From assembly GCA_015478945.1 (NCBI GenBank), contig JABUQX010113212.1:1-27062 (forward strand): a stretch of DNA of 27,062 nt. Reading direction: 5' to 3'. The notes under the pieces were generated by a model that was not told where the DNA came from, ran no database searches, and saw only the letters and a list, made by a program, of their open reading frames with translations. This document shows, piece by piece, positions 13,399-23,463 of the stretch. How positions within the stretch are numbered: position 1 is the stretch's first letter; each line of letters begins with the position of its first letter. The stretch is from Trachelipus rathkii. Taxonomy: Eukaryota > Arthropoda > Malacostraca > Isopoda > Trachelipodidae. A program made the position numbers and the translations under genes.

Positions 13399-13988
13399 AT
13401 AGAGAAGGAGCACCATATTCTGAACATCTTGCAACAGGGTGGAAAACTTAATCACGTATTCTGGTAAAGCCACCGCTGTTGCCCGAATCACCAGGACAAT
13501 GCACTACCGAAATAAACATATAATAATAAAGAATAATATTTTGAGGCCGATAATAAATTGAAATTTTAATTTTGTTTCCGATTAGTTTTGATGGTTTATT
13601 AAACATATCAAGTATTATAGAACGTTTTATTTTTAATTATATTTTATTTTTTTAGTTTACGTTGAATAATTTGCTTTTTCACCATATTATTAAGCTTATT
13701 TTTAATTATTTTTATTATTTTACTTGATATCATTTCTTTTGTTTTCGTTGTAAAAAAATTCGCTCAAGTGTTATTATGTTTTCCTTCTGCTTTATTATTA
13801 TTTTAATTTATATGTTTTATTGTAATGCATTGTCCTGGAGAAATGGAACAGCTTGGTTTCCGAAACGTTGAATTAAAGTTTCGCTGGCAAGAGAGTGGCA
13901 GATTAATTGGTGCTCCTTCAGCCTTATTAATTAAATCTCGGTTCCACCAAATAATTGAGAGAAGCCGGAAAGGAAATCATTAGAAGAA
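13399..13988. mobile_element. Insertion with inverted termini in copy C, possibly a PLE terminal repeat pair
   Basis: Copies A and B lack this block, and copy C resumes homology after it. Two pieces are exact inverted copies: GAAGGAGCACCA at 13404-13415 with its complement at 13908-13919, and CCAGGACAATGCA at 13491-13503 with its complement at 13826-13838. The stretches between them are related but diverged. The interior (about 13510-13820) is very AT-rich with no coding motif. About 70 bases beyond the right arm, up to 13988, also belong to the block. PLEs commonly carry repeat pairs in inverted arrangement, which is the reason for the tentative assignment. A foldback DNA element is the alternative. 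Confidence 0.55.
13826..13890 (+). ncRNA. Hammerhead-ribozyme-like segment, probably decayed
   Basis: In order, the segment shows CTGGAGA at 13835-13841, one base off the hammerhead CUGANGA box. A potential stem II follows (GGAAC 13845-13849 with TTCC ending at 13861), then GAAAC at 13862-13866, and a short stem III closing with GTTTC at 13878-13882. PLE terminal repeats are known to contain small type I hammerheads with short stem III, which fits the context. Stem I pairing is weak (TTGTC upstream with GGCAA at 13886-13890 leaves unpaired bases). The G at the invariant A position would be expected to abolish cleavage. It is a candidate only. Confidence 0.27.
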
Positions 13989-14513
13989 TACACTAATTTT
14001 TATATTCTATTTTAACTAACTTCTATTAGTTTCAAAATTTTTAAGTTTTAAGTTCAGATGCCACTTAATTTTCTGTGTTTGTTTGTTAAGTTTCTCTTGT
14101 CTCAGTTATTCTTTCCTGTCTAACTTAATAATTCACGCAGCGTTTCTCGTTCTATTTGAATCCAATTGAATCTCTGTGAACACCTTGTTGTTGATTCTTG
14201 CCTTCACTCAAATATTAGACAAATATTAGACCTGTTTTTGCTTCTTGTTCCTTATTGTAGATGTTTCCTGTATGCTATTGATAATCTGGTCATTTCTCAT
14301 TCTGCAATGATTTAATTGCTAATAGCTTTAATTGATTAAAATTTCAATTTAAAGTTTATATAAAAATCTTTATTATTTAACATCAGATTTCAGTGATCAG
14401 TAACTAGTGAGTCATAAGAATAATTTGAGGTATATATCTATAGGAAAAGAGGCCTATGAATTATAATGTTCCATAATGACTACTACCATACGCGCTGTGA
14501 CTGAACACGTGTA

Positions 14514-14534
14514 AAGGCAGCTAATTCGAGCTGC
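14514..14534. other. Short perfect hairpin
   Basis: GCAGCT and AGCTGC pair perfectly around an AATTCG loop. No U-run terminator or other context gives it a role. Confidence 0.5.
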
Positions 14535-14999
14535 TAATTGTTAATGTATGTCAATCTAATTCACGAATGTCATGTAGGTTTTCCAAAGTCGATAACGAGA
14601 TATTGGATAACCGTAAAAAAATAGAATGTGAAAATTTCATTTTTTCCATTATTGATTTTAATGTTATGATTTCAATGCTCGAAAATTTTTTCGTTAGTTA
14701 CTCAATTGATTTCCTGTTGTAGTTTGCAAATAAGTATGGCGTCTAAAACATGTTTCTTTATATTTGAGAAGAAGAACGTTTCTGTTAAGATTGATTAATA
14801 AACAAACAGTTTTTTTATTCGAAAGTATCTACTGATTGAATGTTTAAATTTATTGAGTTTTAAAGAATGTAATTGATCGGCTAAATATTAGATTAAAAGT
14901 TCAAAAAACTGTTGTTCTATTCTATCTGTATTCTTACAAAATATTAAATTAAAAGTTTTTTTTAAATGCCTCGTGTCAGAAATATGAGTAAAAATATAG

Positions 15000-15650
15000 T
15001 GGCTAATCTATAAAAAGCCGAGAATTCGTGAAACTAATTAATGGCTACAATGGAGAGTCAATTTAAAATTCATTAACACTTTGCAGAGTTAACTCTTGCG
15101 TATTAAAGTGTGAAAATAGTTCTAAATAGTTTAAGAAGCATAACAATTGATAGAATAATATATCCTAAAAAAAATAAAATCGTATTTATATTTCATAAAA
15201 TAATAATTTTGGAAATTCATCTATGTGTTCCTTATCCTATTCACAAACTAAGAAAAGCCTAAATAGAGCATATCATTTATCACATAAACTTCAACATTTG
15301 CTTCCTTTCCATTTTAATCACTGAAACAAAAAACCAAAACAAAATTTGACTGATCGTGTCAATTAATATCCATATGTAAAATTATTTTACGTGAATGAAA
15401 ATATTAAAAAATCTAATTCTCAAACTTGAAAATTTTATCCTTAACTTACTTTTAATTTTTTTTGATAACTTAAATTTAAATAAATTATAATACAATGAGA
15501 AATTGGGAGTATAAAAATTATAGAATCCAGGGGTCCGAGTCAGAGGCCAAGAAGCTTATAAACGTTACTGTACTTTTCCAAGACTCTCACTTGACCCCTC
15601 TGATTCTTTGCGGAGCGATGTCTAGGTGCTTAATCATCTCTATTCTATAG
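15000..15650. other. AT-rich region, partial long-repeat restart, no gene
   Basis: The AAATCGTATTTATATTTCAT anchor near 15180 shows a partial further unit of the long repeat. From 15500 the base composition becomes less AT-rich, leading into the duplicated module. No motif is recognised. Confidence 0.5.
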
Positions 15651-15654
15651 ATAA

Positions 15655-16465
15655 CCGCAGCAAGCGGCAAGTTGCTCAAGGAACTTACTACTACGTGTAC
15701 GCACCACCTTTACGACGTCCTCATAGACAAGGGGTGCTGTAACTGCGCACGAGTTTTGTGTTGATATTGGTAACTCCAGGCTACTTCGCTGGCGGTGCTT
15801 CCTTCTTCCTGCCCTTCGGTTCTGTGGAATTCTCTTCCATCTTCTGTCTTTCCTGTTGTATTTAATCTCTCTCACTTTAAGCCTGCGTCTTTGTCATCTG
15901 CATTAATTTTTTTCGCTTGTGGATGAACTTTTTGTGTGTACTAAATGGTCGGTCAAGCAGGATTTCTCACCCAAAATAGTGGTGCCAACTGTTAAAAAAA
16001 AAATTCAGCTTTTAACTTCTGTATTAGATATTATAAGTACAGGTCCCAATTTTTCCTAAATAAAATTTAATATGAGATATTAGATGAATTTTTCGAAAAT
16101 ATATTTTTATTCATAACATTTTTTATAAATAATTATTAATTATTGAGAAAAATATATATTGAAGAAATATCTCATCTAAACGGATACTTAGAATAAACAT
16201 TTCAAATACTTTTTCATGTACACAGACAAACATCCTATCAGGAAATGCACATAAAAAGAAAATATACCTAATGAGAGTGTGAAAGGGAAATAAAGTAAAC
16301 ATCTGCAGAAACATTCAAATTATTGGAGAAAAAGAACAGTGATAATAATGTAGAAAGGAATGACGGAGGGACAGAATGAAGGAACGGAATAAAAAGTAGT
16401 ACAATTCAAAAACACAAAATGAAAAGAGAATTTAAACAAAAGAAAAATGTCAGCAGGAAAGTAAA
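15655..16465. repeat. Module M, copy 1 (unknown element)
   Basis: It begins GCGGCAAGTTGCTCAAGG and is GC-richer than its surroundings for about 250 bp, then AT-rich. A 76-residue frame on the minus strand (15645-15875) is basic in its first half. The equivalent frame in copy 2 is partly preserved around VVKVVRTR but is broken by indels, so coding is not established. On the plus strand a pyrimidine-rich stretch and a TGGTGCCAACTG string near 15981 are reminiscent of LTR / primer-binding-site context, which is a guess. No terminal TG...CA with target duplication was identified. Confidence 0.62.
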
Positions 16466-16516
16466 TAATGATAATAATAATAAATAATTAAAAATAAATA
16501 ATATCAATAATAATAT

Positions 16517-16554
<38 letters not shown>

Positions 16555-16803
16555 GATAATTAATAATTAATATAAATAATAAATAATAATAATGGAATAA
16601 AATAATCATAATATAATAATAATAATAATAATTAATAATAAATAATAATAATAATAATAAAAATAATAATAAAATAGATAATAATAATAAATAATAATAA
16701 ATAATAAATAATAATAATAATAATATATAATAATAATAATATAATAATAATATAATATATAAATAATAATAATAATAATACTAATAAGTAATATATAATA
16801 ATG

Positions 16804-16836
<33 letters not shown>

Positions 16837-17049
16837 ATAATAGATAATTATAATAATAATAAGTAATAATAATAATAATAATATAATAATAATAATAATA
16901 ATAATAATATATAATATCATAATTAATAATAATAAATAATAATAATAATATAATAATGAAATAATAATAATCATAATAATAATAATAATAAAGTAATATA
17001 AGTAATAATAATAATATAATTAATAATAATAATAATATATAATAATAAT

Positions 17050-17086
<37 letters not shown>

Positions 17087-17130
17087 TAATAATAATAATA
17101 ACATATAATAATATAATAATGAATAATATA

Positions 17131-17174
<44 letters not shown>

Positions 17175-17188
17175 TAATAATAATAATA

Positions 17189-17257
<69 letters not shown>

Positions 17258-17300
17258 TAATAATAATACAATAAAATAATAAATGATGATAATAATATTA

Positions 17301-17343
<43 letters not shown>

Positions 17344-17958
17344 TAATATATAACAATAATAATAATATAATATAATAATTAATATAATAATAATAATAAA
17401 TAATAATAATAATAATAATAATAATAATTATGAATAATAATTATATATAATGATATATAATATAATAATAATAATTAATAATAATTAATAATAATAATAA
17501 TGAATAATAATAATAATAATCAATAATAATAATAATATTAAATAATAAGAAACTAGTAATTAAGGAAAAATAACAATAATAATAATAATAAATAAATAAA
17601 TAATAAATAATAATACAATATACATAATAATAATATAATAGATAATTAATTAATAATATAATAATTAATAAATAATAATAATAAATAATAAATATAATAA
17701 ATACCCACAATTAATATATAATAATAATAATAATAAATTAATAATAATAATAATAGATGAATAATAATAATAATGAAATAATAATAATAATAAAATAATA
17801 ATAATAATATTAATAATGATAATGAATTAATAATAATAATTATAATAATAATAATAATGAATAATAATAATAAATCAATAATAATAAAATAAATAATATA
17901 ACTAATCAATAAATATAATAATGAATAGAAATAATAATAATAATGAAAATATAATAAG
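16465..17958. repeat. (AAT)n array, about 1.5 kb
   Basis: This is the longest simple-repeat tract in the window, with AAT units broken by TA, GAT and CAAT variants. It leads into antisense core X at 17980. On the minus strand the order is therefore X then (TTA)n, the same as in copies A and B. All long Ile, Tyr and Leu frames across it are artefacts. Confidence 0.97.
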
Positions 17959-17979
17959 GAAGAGAGAGGTGAGATAAAA

Positions 17980-18245
17980 TGCATTTTCTTTTTCCATGAA
18001 GTTTTTCTGAAATCCTATTCATCACCATTCATGGAAACAAAAATATTAAACAAAAATGGATAGTCATTCAAGAACTAAGAATATAGCTTAAAGAAAAAAT
18101 AACAATTAGTGTTTTGCGGTTATAAAAGCATAAGGTCGTAGTCACTAGTGCAAATTCATAAGACTTTATCCAACGGTATAGGGTTAGACAACATTTAAAC
18201 AGTATTGTGAAGGAAGTTCACTAGCACCGAACCTCGATAGTTAAT
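17980..18245 (-). repeat. Core repeat X, antisense copy 4
   Basis: GCATAAGGTCGTAGTCACTA and the CACTAGCACCGAACCTCGA string are the reverse complement of core X. It keeps TGTTTTGCGGTTATAAAAGC, almost identical to the complement of the end of copy 1, so these two copies are close relatives. Confidence 0.85.
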
Positions 18246-18296
18246 GAATTATAAAATATTTAAGATATCTAATAAAAAAAATGTGGAAAATAATAA

Positions 18297-18337
<41 letters not shown>
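18297..18337 (+). repeat. Run of 41 consecutive G
   Basis: The run is uninterrupted and is followed by a short G-rich stretch to about 18350. It is absent from the second block copy, where the corresponding sequence (about 21130-21150) is AT-rich. It could form quadruplex structures. It could also be an assembly or sequencing artefact. Confidence 0.9.
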
Positions 18338-18338
<1 letters not shown>

Positions 18339-18436
18339 GGGGTGGAGTGGTTGGTATTAGTGTAATACTATATATCTGGCACTTAAATACACCTCATTCA
18401 AACCCTACAGCATAAATGTATTTCATTAAGCGCAAA

Positions 18437-18486
18437 TTATATATATAATATATATAATTATTAATATATATATATTATATATGAGT

Positions 18487-18527
<41 letters not shown>

Positions 18528-18920
18528 TAACTAATATATAGGAGTATATATATATATATAGTATAATATATAGTTATATATATAACAATATATATATATA
18601 TATATATATATAGTATATATATATTATATAAGTATATATAGTATATATGATATATATTATCGTTAAGTAGTATATTATAGGCACTAGGGACGTATAGGGT
18701 TCAGTATATATATATAGTATTATATATATATATATATATAATATACATAGATATATATATAGGTTTAAACAATACTATGATTTCTTGACGTAAACTATAC
18801 GATATCAGACCTATTATTTACCATATATGAAATTAAGTATAGGTAATAGTAGTATATATCTTATATATATACTATTATATATTATAGTATATATATATAT
18901 TTGTATATATGATATACATA
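18437..18920. repeat. (TA)n-rich array
   Basis: TA runs with interruptions fill this stretch, including a less repetitive window at about 18660-18840. It abuts a PLE 3' tail on its right. Confidence 0.95.
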
Positions 18921-18934
18921 AGTATATTTAATTA

Positions 18935-19025
18935 CTATTTAAAAACCCTTAGTTGCTAACTAGGTAGAATTATAAATAAAAACACTACTAAAACATATAA
19001 AATGAATAAAATTAACGGGACGCGA
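18935..19025 (-). mobile_element. PLE 3' tail, truncated
   Basis: It contains TTAGTTGCTAACTAGGTAGA and CACTACTAAAACATATAAAA and is almost identical to the outer end of the PLE arm at 21654-21735. Similarity stops shortly after the GGGACG string, where module M copy 2 begins. Only the extreme 3' end of the element is left, with its end facing the (TA)n array. Confidence 0.78.
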
Positions 19026-19034
19026 GTTTCATAG

Positions 19035-19885
19035 AAAACCGGCAGGCGGCAAGTTGCTCAAGGGAACTTACTACTCGTGTACGCACCACCTTTACGACGT
19101 CCCGTAGCACAAGGGTGCTGTAGCTGCGCACTGGAGTTTTGTGTGTGATATTGTAACTCAGGCTATGTCGTCTGCGGTGCTGTGCCTTCTTTCGCCTGCC
19201 ACTTTCGGTTTCTGTGGAATTCTCTTCATCTTCTGTGTTTCCTGTTGTATTTAATCTCTCTCAACTTAAAGCCCTGCGTCTGTGCTCATCTGCGTGATTT
19301 GCGCTAGATGGTGAACTTTGTGTGTAACTACACCCCCTCCTTGAATAGGCTCTTCTGCCCGTGTAGGTGTGGTGAGCAACTGTTTAAAGAAACAAATTCA
19401 GTTTTAACCGCTGTTAATGATATTATTAAGTAAGGTCCCAAATTTTCCTAAAGAATAAAATCTGATTTGAAACTAAAATAAAATGAATGTTTTTCGAGGA
19501 ATTGCAATGATTTTTATTTTTCAAGTGTCTGGTTTTAGAGTCTCTAAAGCAGTAAAAAAAATATATAAAATGAAAAAAATATCTCATAATAAAGGATACT
19601 AAGAATTAAAAAACATTTCAAATACTTTTCTCAATGTACACAGACAATATCATCCTTACAGGAATTTATGACATAACAAGAAATATATACCTAATGAGGA
19701 GTGGAAAAAGGAAATAAGAAAATATGCAGAACATTCAAATAGTGGATGAAAGAAAAGAACGAGTGATAATAATGTAGAAGGAATGGAGGGAGAAGATAAG
19801 GAAGGAATAAGAAAGTAGAACAATTCAAAAGACACAAAAATGAAGAGGAGAATTAAACAAAGAGAAAAATGTTGCATCAGAAATA
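19035..19885. repeat. Module M, copy 2
   Basis: It aligns with 15655-16465 throughout: GCGGCAAGTTGCTCAAGG, the GTACGCACCACCTTTACGAC string, the pyrimidine-rich TTCTGTGGAATTCTCTTC string, and the CATTTCAAATACTTTT / GTACACAGACAA region before the array. Small indels are spread evenly, so neither copy preserves one long frame relative to the other. Confidence 0.72.
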
Positions 19886-20830
19886 ATGAAATAATAATAA
19901 TAATAATATGATAGTATATTAATGAATAATAATAAATAATAATAATAATAATCAATAATAATAATGAATAATAATAATTAATATTAAAATAATAAATAAT
20001 AATTTCAATAATATTAATTTGTGCTTAAAATAATAATAATGAATAATAATAATAATAATCATAATAATCATTGCTAAACCTAATAATTTAATAACAACAC
20101 CACATGGTGTATAAGAATGCATAATCATAAGACAAAAATAATGGTAATAAATAATAATAATAATAATAATAATATAATATAATAATAATAATAATAATAA
20201 TAAAATAATAATAATCAACAATAACAATAACAATAGCAATAACAATAACAATAACAATAACATAAAATAATAATAACAATAACAGATAACTATAAACATA
20301 GAATAAACAATAACAATAACGAATATAAGTATAATGACTAAATAATAATAATAATGAATAATAATAATAAAAATAGTATAATAATAATAATTATAATTAA
20401 TGTATAAGAATAATATATAATAATAATAATAATGAATAATAAAATAATATATTAATAATGAAAATAATGAAATTGAATAATAATAATAAATAAGTAATAA
20501 CTAATAATAATAATAATAATAAATTAATAAGTAATTAATCATAATATTAATAATAATAATAATTATTAGTAATGATAATAATTAATATTAATAATTAATA
20601 TAATAATAATAATAAATAATAATAATTAATGAATAATAATAATAATAATAATAAATAATAATAATAATAATAATAATAATAATCATAATATATAATAATA
20701 ATAATATAATAATTAATAAATAATAATAATAATAATAATAATAATAATTAAATAATAATAATAATAATAAATAATAATATATAATAATAATAATAAATAA
20801 TAATATATAATAATAATATAACTAATAATA
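19886..20830. repeat. (AAT)n array with an internal AACAAT hexamer block
   Basis: It is the equivalent of the 16465-17958 array but shorter. At about 20215-20262 the unit changes to about eight AACAAT-type hexamers, a variant not seen in the other arrays. Confidence 0.95.
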
Positions 20831-20831
20831 A

Positions 20832-21075
20832 CGCATTTTTTTCCCTGAGTTTTTTCTGTAAAATTTCTTATTTACATCACCATTCTGGGAACAAAAATAT
20901 TAGAACAAAAATAGAAAAAAAATTAGAACTAGAATAGCTTAAAGAAAACAAAACAATGTTGCTCTACGATTGTAAAGCATAATCGTAGTCACTTATACAA
21001 TTCATTAAGACTTTCAACGTATTGGTTTAGAGCAACAATTGACAGTATTGACGGAGTCACTAGCACTGTCGAACT
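20832..21075 (-). repeat. Core repeat X, antisense copy 5
   Basis: The AATCGTAGTCACTTATACAA string and the GTCACTAGCACTGTCGAAC string match the complement of X with more indels than copy 4. It sits between the (AAT)n array and the (TA)n array, exactly as copy 4 does. Confidence 0.78.
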
Positions 21076-21224
21076 TTGAATAGGCTAATGGGAATTATAA
21101 AACTATTTAAGATATCAATAAAAAAAAATGTGGGAGGAAATATAATTATTACTGTTAATATATGAAGTCTGCAACTTATACACCCATTCAAACCCATTAC
21201 AGGCATAAATGTATTAATAGGCGC

Positions 21225-21606
21225 AAATATCTATATATATATTATCTATATATATAATATATAATATATATATAATTATATATCATATAATATATAGTAT
21301 ATATATATATACTATTTATATATATGTATATATATATATATATAATATATATATATACTATATATATATATATATATATATTAAGGTAGTATATATATAT
21401 ATATGTATATATTATATATATATCCCGGTGCTATATATATATATATTATATATATATACTATATATATAGATATATATATATATACATATATATATACTA
21501 TATATAGTATATATATATTATATATATATATTATATATATAATATATATATATAAATTATAAGTATATATATATATATATAATATTATAATATATATGAT
21601 ATATAA

Positions 21607-21646
<40 letters not shown>

Positions 21647-21652
21647 ATATTG
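21225..21652. repeat. (TA)n-rich array
   Basis: It directly adjoins the outer end of the left PLE arm at 21654. Confidence 0.95.
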
Positions 21653-21739
21653 TATTTTAAAACCTTTAGTTGCTAACTAGGTAGAATTATAATAAAACAC
21701 TACTAAAACATATAAAATATAAAAATATACAGGGACGAG

Positions 21740-22289
21740 CTTTCGCCATATTTTTGGCCTTCTTCTAGTCAGAACAGTGAATGGAGAAAGTATTGATTTT
21801 CTGTGAAGTTCATTTCTTTATTCGTTTGGTTGGTTTTCCAAAAGGCTACTATAGAATGGAGACAATTTCATGCAGTTATTTTGTATTGCATCTATTTTTT
21901 TGTAATCTCCAGAGCAGCATCTATTGAAGTTGGGAAGGTTATGGATGCATAAAGGCATTCTGGCTATGTTTTTTCTTTTTGATTTCTTGTATATTTCCTA
22001 AATGTTTTGTTCATGTTATCTTATATTGATATGATGCTGAGGTTAGTCTATGTTATGTGAGTGAAGGAGTTTTCTTGGTGGTACGCCCAAGTCGTGTTTT
22101 GCTGATATTTCTACGGTTGAAGTCTATTGTTTCTTCTCCAAAATATGTGCTTGTTGAAAAGGGTGCATGGAATTTTATATAAACAGAGAGGAGGGGGTTC
22201 TTGATTTTTGATTTGGGGGCTTTAATATTTTTTTGATAAGGATATTATTAGATGGGATCAACTGTATATATTTTGGTATGAGATTTTAT
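21740..22289 (-). pseudogene. PLE GIY-YIG endonuclease fragment, left arm
   Basis: On the minus strand this arm encodes, in shifted frames, the same region as the right arm. It shows the linker with IQLIPSNNIL, a short GIY-YIG remnant, a QHHINIR string, and NLPNFNRC-SGDYKK followed by CMKLSPFYSSLLENQP. The first catalytic block is more damaged here than on the right, while the middle is better preserved (QHHINIR has no immediate stop). Reverse transcriptase is absent. The 3' end runs into ACGAGC...CCCTG-type tail sequence that also occurs at 18935-19025. It is inactive. Confidence 0.8.
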
Positions 22290-22316
22290 ATGTTCGTTAT
22301 GTTTATATGTGGTACA

Positions 22317-22862
22317 TAAAAAATCTCATACCAAAACATATACAGTTGATCCCATCTAATAAAATCCTATCAAAAAAATATTTAAATCCCACAAATCAAA
22401 TATCAACAACCCCCCCTGTTTATATAAAATTCCATGCACCCTTTGCAACAAGCAATATTTTGGAGAAACAATAGACTTCAACCGTAGAAAATATCAGCAT
22501 AAACACGACTTAGACATACACCAAGAAAACTCCGCACTCACACAACATAGACTAACACTCAACCATCATATTAATTAATATAAATAACATGCAAAACATT
22601 AGAAATATACAAGACACCAATAAAAGAAAAAAAGCAGAATCTTTTTGCATCCATAACCTTCCCAACTTCAACAGATGCTCTGGAGATTACAAAAAAAACA
22701 GATGTAATACAAAATAACTGCATGAAATTGTCTCCATTCTATAGTAGCCTTTTGGAAAACCAACCAAATATAAGGAAATGAAAACTTCACAGAAAAATCA
22801 ATACCTCCTCCATTCACTGTGAACTCTGACTAGAAGAAGAGCCCAAAATATTGCGAAAGATC
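22317..22862 (+). pseudogene. PLE GIY-YIG endonuclease fragment, right arm
   Basis: The clearest protein signal in the window is the frame starting at 22417. It reads YKIPCTLCNKQYFGET, the GIY-YIG opening with the Cys pair typical of PLE endonucleases. RRKYQHKHDLDIHQENSAL and then HRLTLNHHIN follow, supplying the Arg, His, Asn-Ser-Ala and His positions of that domain. A stop at 22576 ends this frame. Continuing in other frames are NIRNIQDTNKRKKAESFCIH and NLPNFNRCSGDYKK, the usual C-terminal block. No RT domain precedes it, because the element is cut at the palindrome centre. It is degraded and non-functional. Confidence 0.87.
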
Positions 22863-23014
22863 GTCCTGTTAATTTATCAGTTGTATATGTTTAGTAAAGT
22901 GTTTTTAATGCTTGTTTATTACTAAAATCTACCTAAGTAGTAACTAAGGGTTTTGTAAATGGTAAATATTATATACAGGCGAGATTAGCTTGAATTCCCA
23001 TTATTATAAATATA

Positions 23015-23035
23015 AATCACTATGATATATATATA

Positions 23036-23076
<41 letters not shown>

Positions 23077-23333
23077 TATATATAAATATATATGTATATA
23101 TTTATATATATATATTAATAATATATAGTATATATATATAATATTATAGTATAGTTAGTATATATATGTATATATATATATATAAATATATATATATATA
23201 AATATTATATATATATATATATAATATAATATATATTATATATTATATTATATATATATATATATATGAATATATATATATATATATATAATATATGATA
23301 TAAATATATAAATATACTATACTAATATATATA

Positions 23334-23386
<53 letters not shown>

Positions 23387-23458
23387 ATATATATATATAA
23401 TATATAACTATATATAATATTATAATATATATATATATTATAGTATATTATATATATT
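23015..23458. repeat. (TA)n-rich array
   Basis: It lies downstream of the right PLE arm after about 55 bp of unique sequence and is interrupted at 23464 by a foldback element. Confidence 0.95.
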
Positions 23459-23463
23459 TTATA

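Larger units (their letters stand above)
11880..15000 (+). repeat. Long dispersed/tandem repeat, copy C
   Basis: The first part (ATGAAAGAAAT, then AACATAATAATAACATAATA) matches copy A from 3120. Core X at 12800-13190 and AAAGGGTTTTTATAGATTGA at 13355 match the other copies. From about 14265 (CCTGTATGCTATT) to about 14900 it matches the post-array part of copy A (5320-5900). At the place where A and B have pure TTA, copy C has only degenerate TTA-like sequence (13195-13345). A roughly 590-bp insertion lies at 13399-13988. Another restart of the anchor is at about 15180 (AAATCGTATTTATATTTCAT), indicating a further partial unit. Confidence 0.7.
15655..21740. repeat. Tandem duplication of a composite block, period about 3.4 kb
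   Basis: Two copies run in the same order: module M (15655 and 19035), (AAT)n array (16465 and 19886), antisense core X (17980 and 20832), a CATTCAAACCC / CATAAATGTATT spacer (about 18385 and 21185), (TA)n array (18437 and 21225), and a PLE 3' tail containing TTAGTTGCTAACTAGGTAGA (18949 and 21666). The start-to-start distance for module M is about 3385 bp. Copies differ by many small indels and in array length; the G41 run is only in the first. Confidence 0.82.
21654..22958. repeat. 1.3-kb imperfect palindrome formed by two head-to-head PLE fragments
   Basis: The left arm (21654-22289) and right arm (22317-22958) are reverse complements over their whole length, with scattered substitutions and indels, around an unpaired centre of roughly 27 bases. 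Both outer ends show the AACTAGG / CTTAGTT tail motif and then lead to (TA)n arrays. The symmetry stops at about 22960: the right flank (AGGCGAGATTAGCTTGAATT) has no counterpart on the left. Confidence 0.9.

Noticed and set aside
16406..17984. Up to 191-residue hydrophobic frames that might suggest membrane proteins
   Set aside because: They come entirely from (AAT)n sequence. The apparent membrane segments are Ile/Leu/Tyr homopolymers encoded by the simple repeat.
19656..20299. Frames of 99 and 115 residues on the minus strand
   Set aside because: They combine the tail of module M with (AAT)n array. The paralogous block copy does not preserve them.
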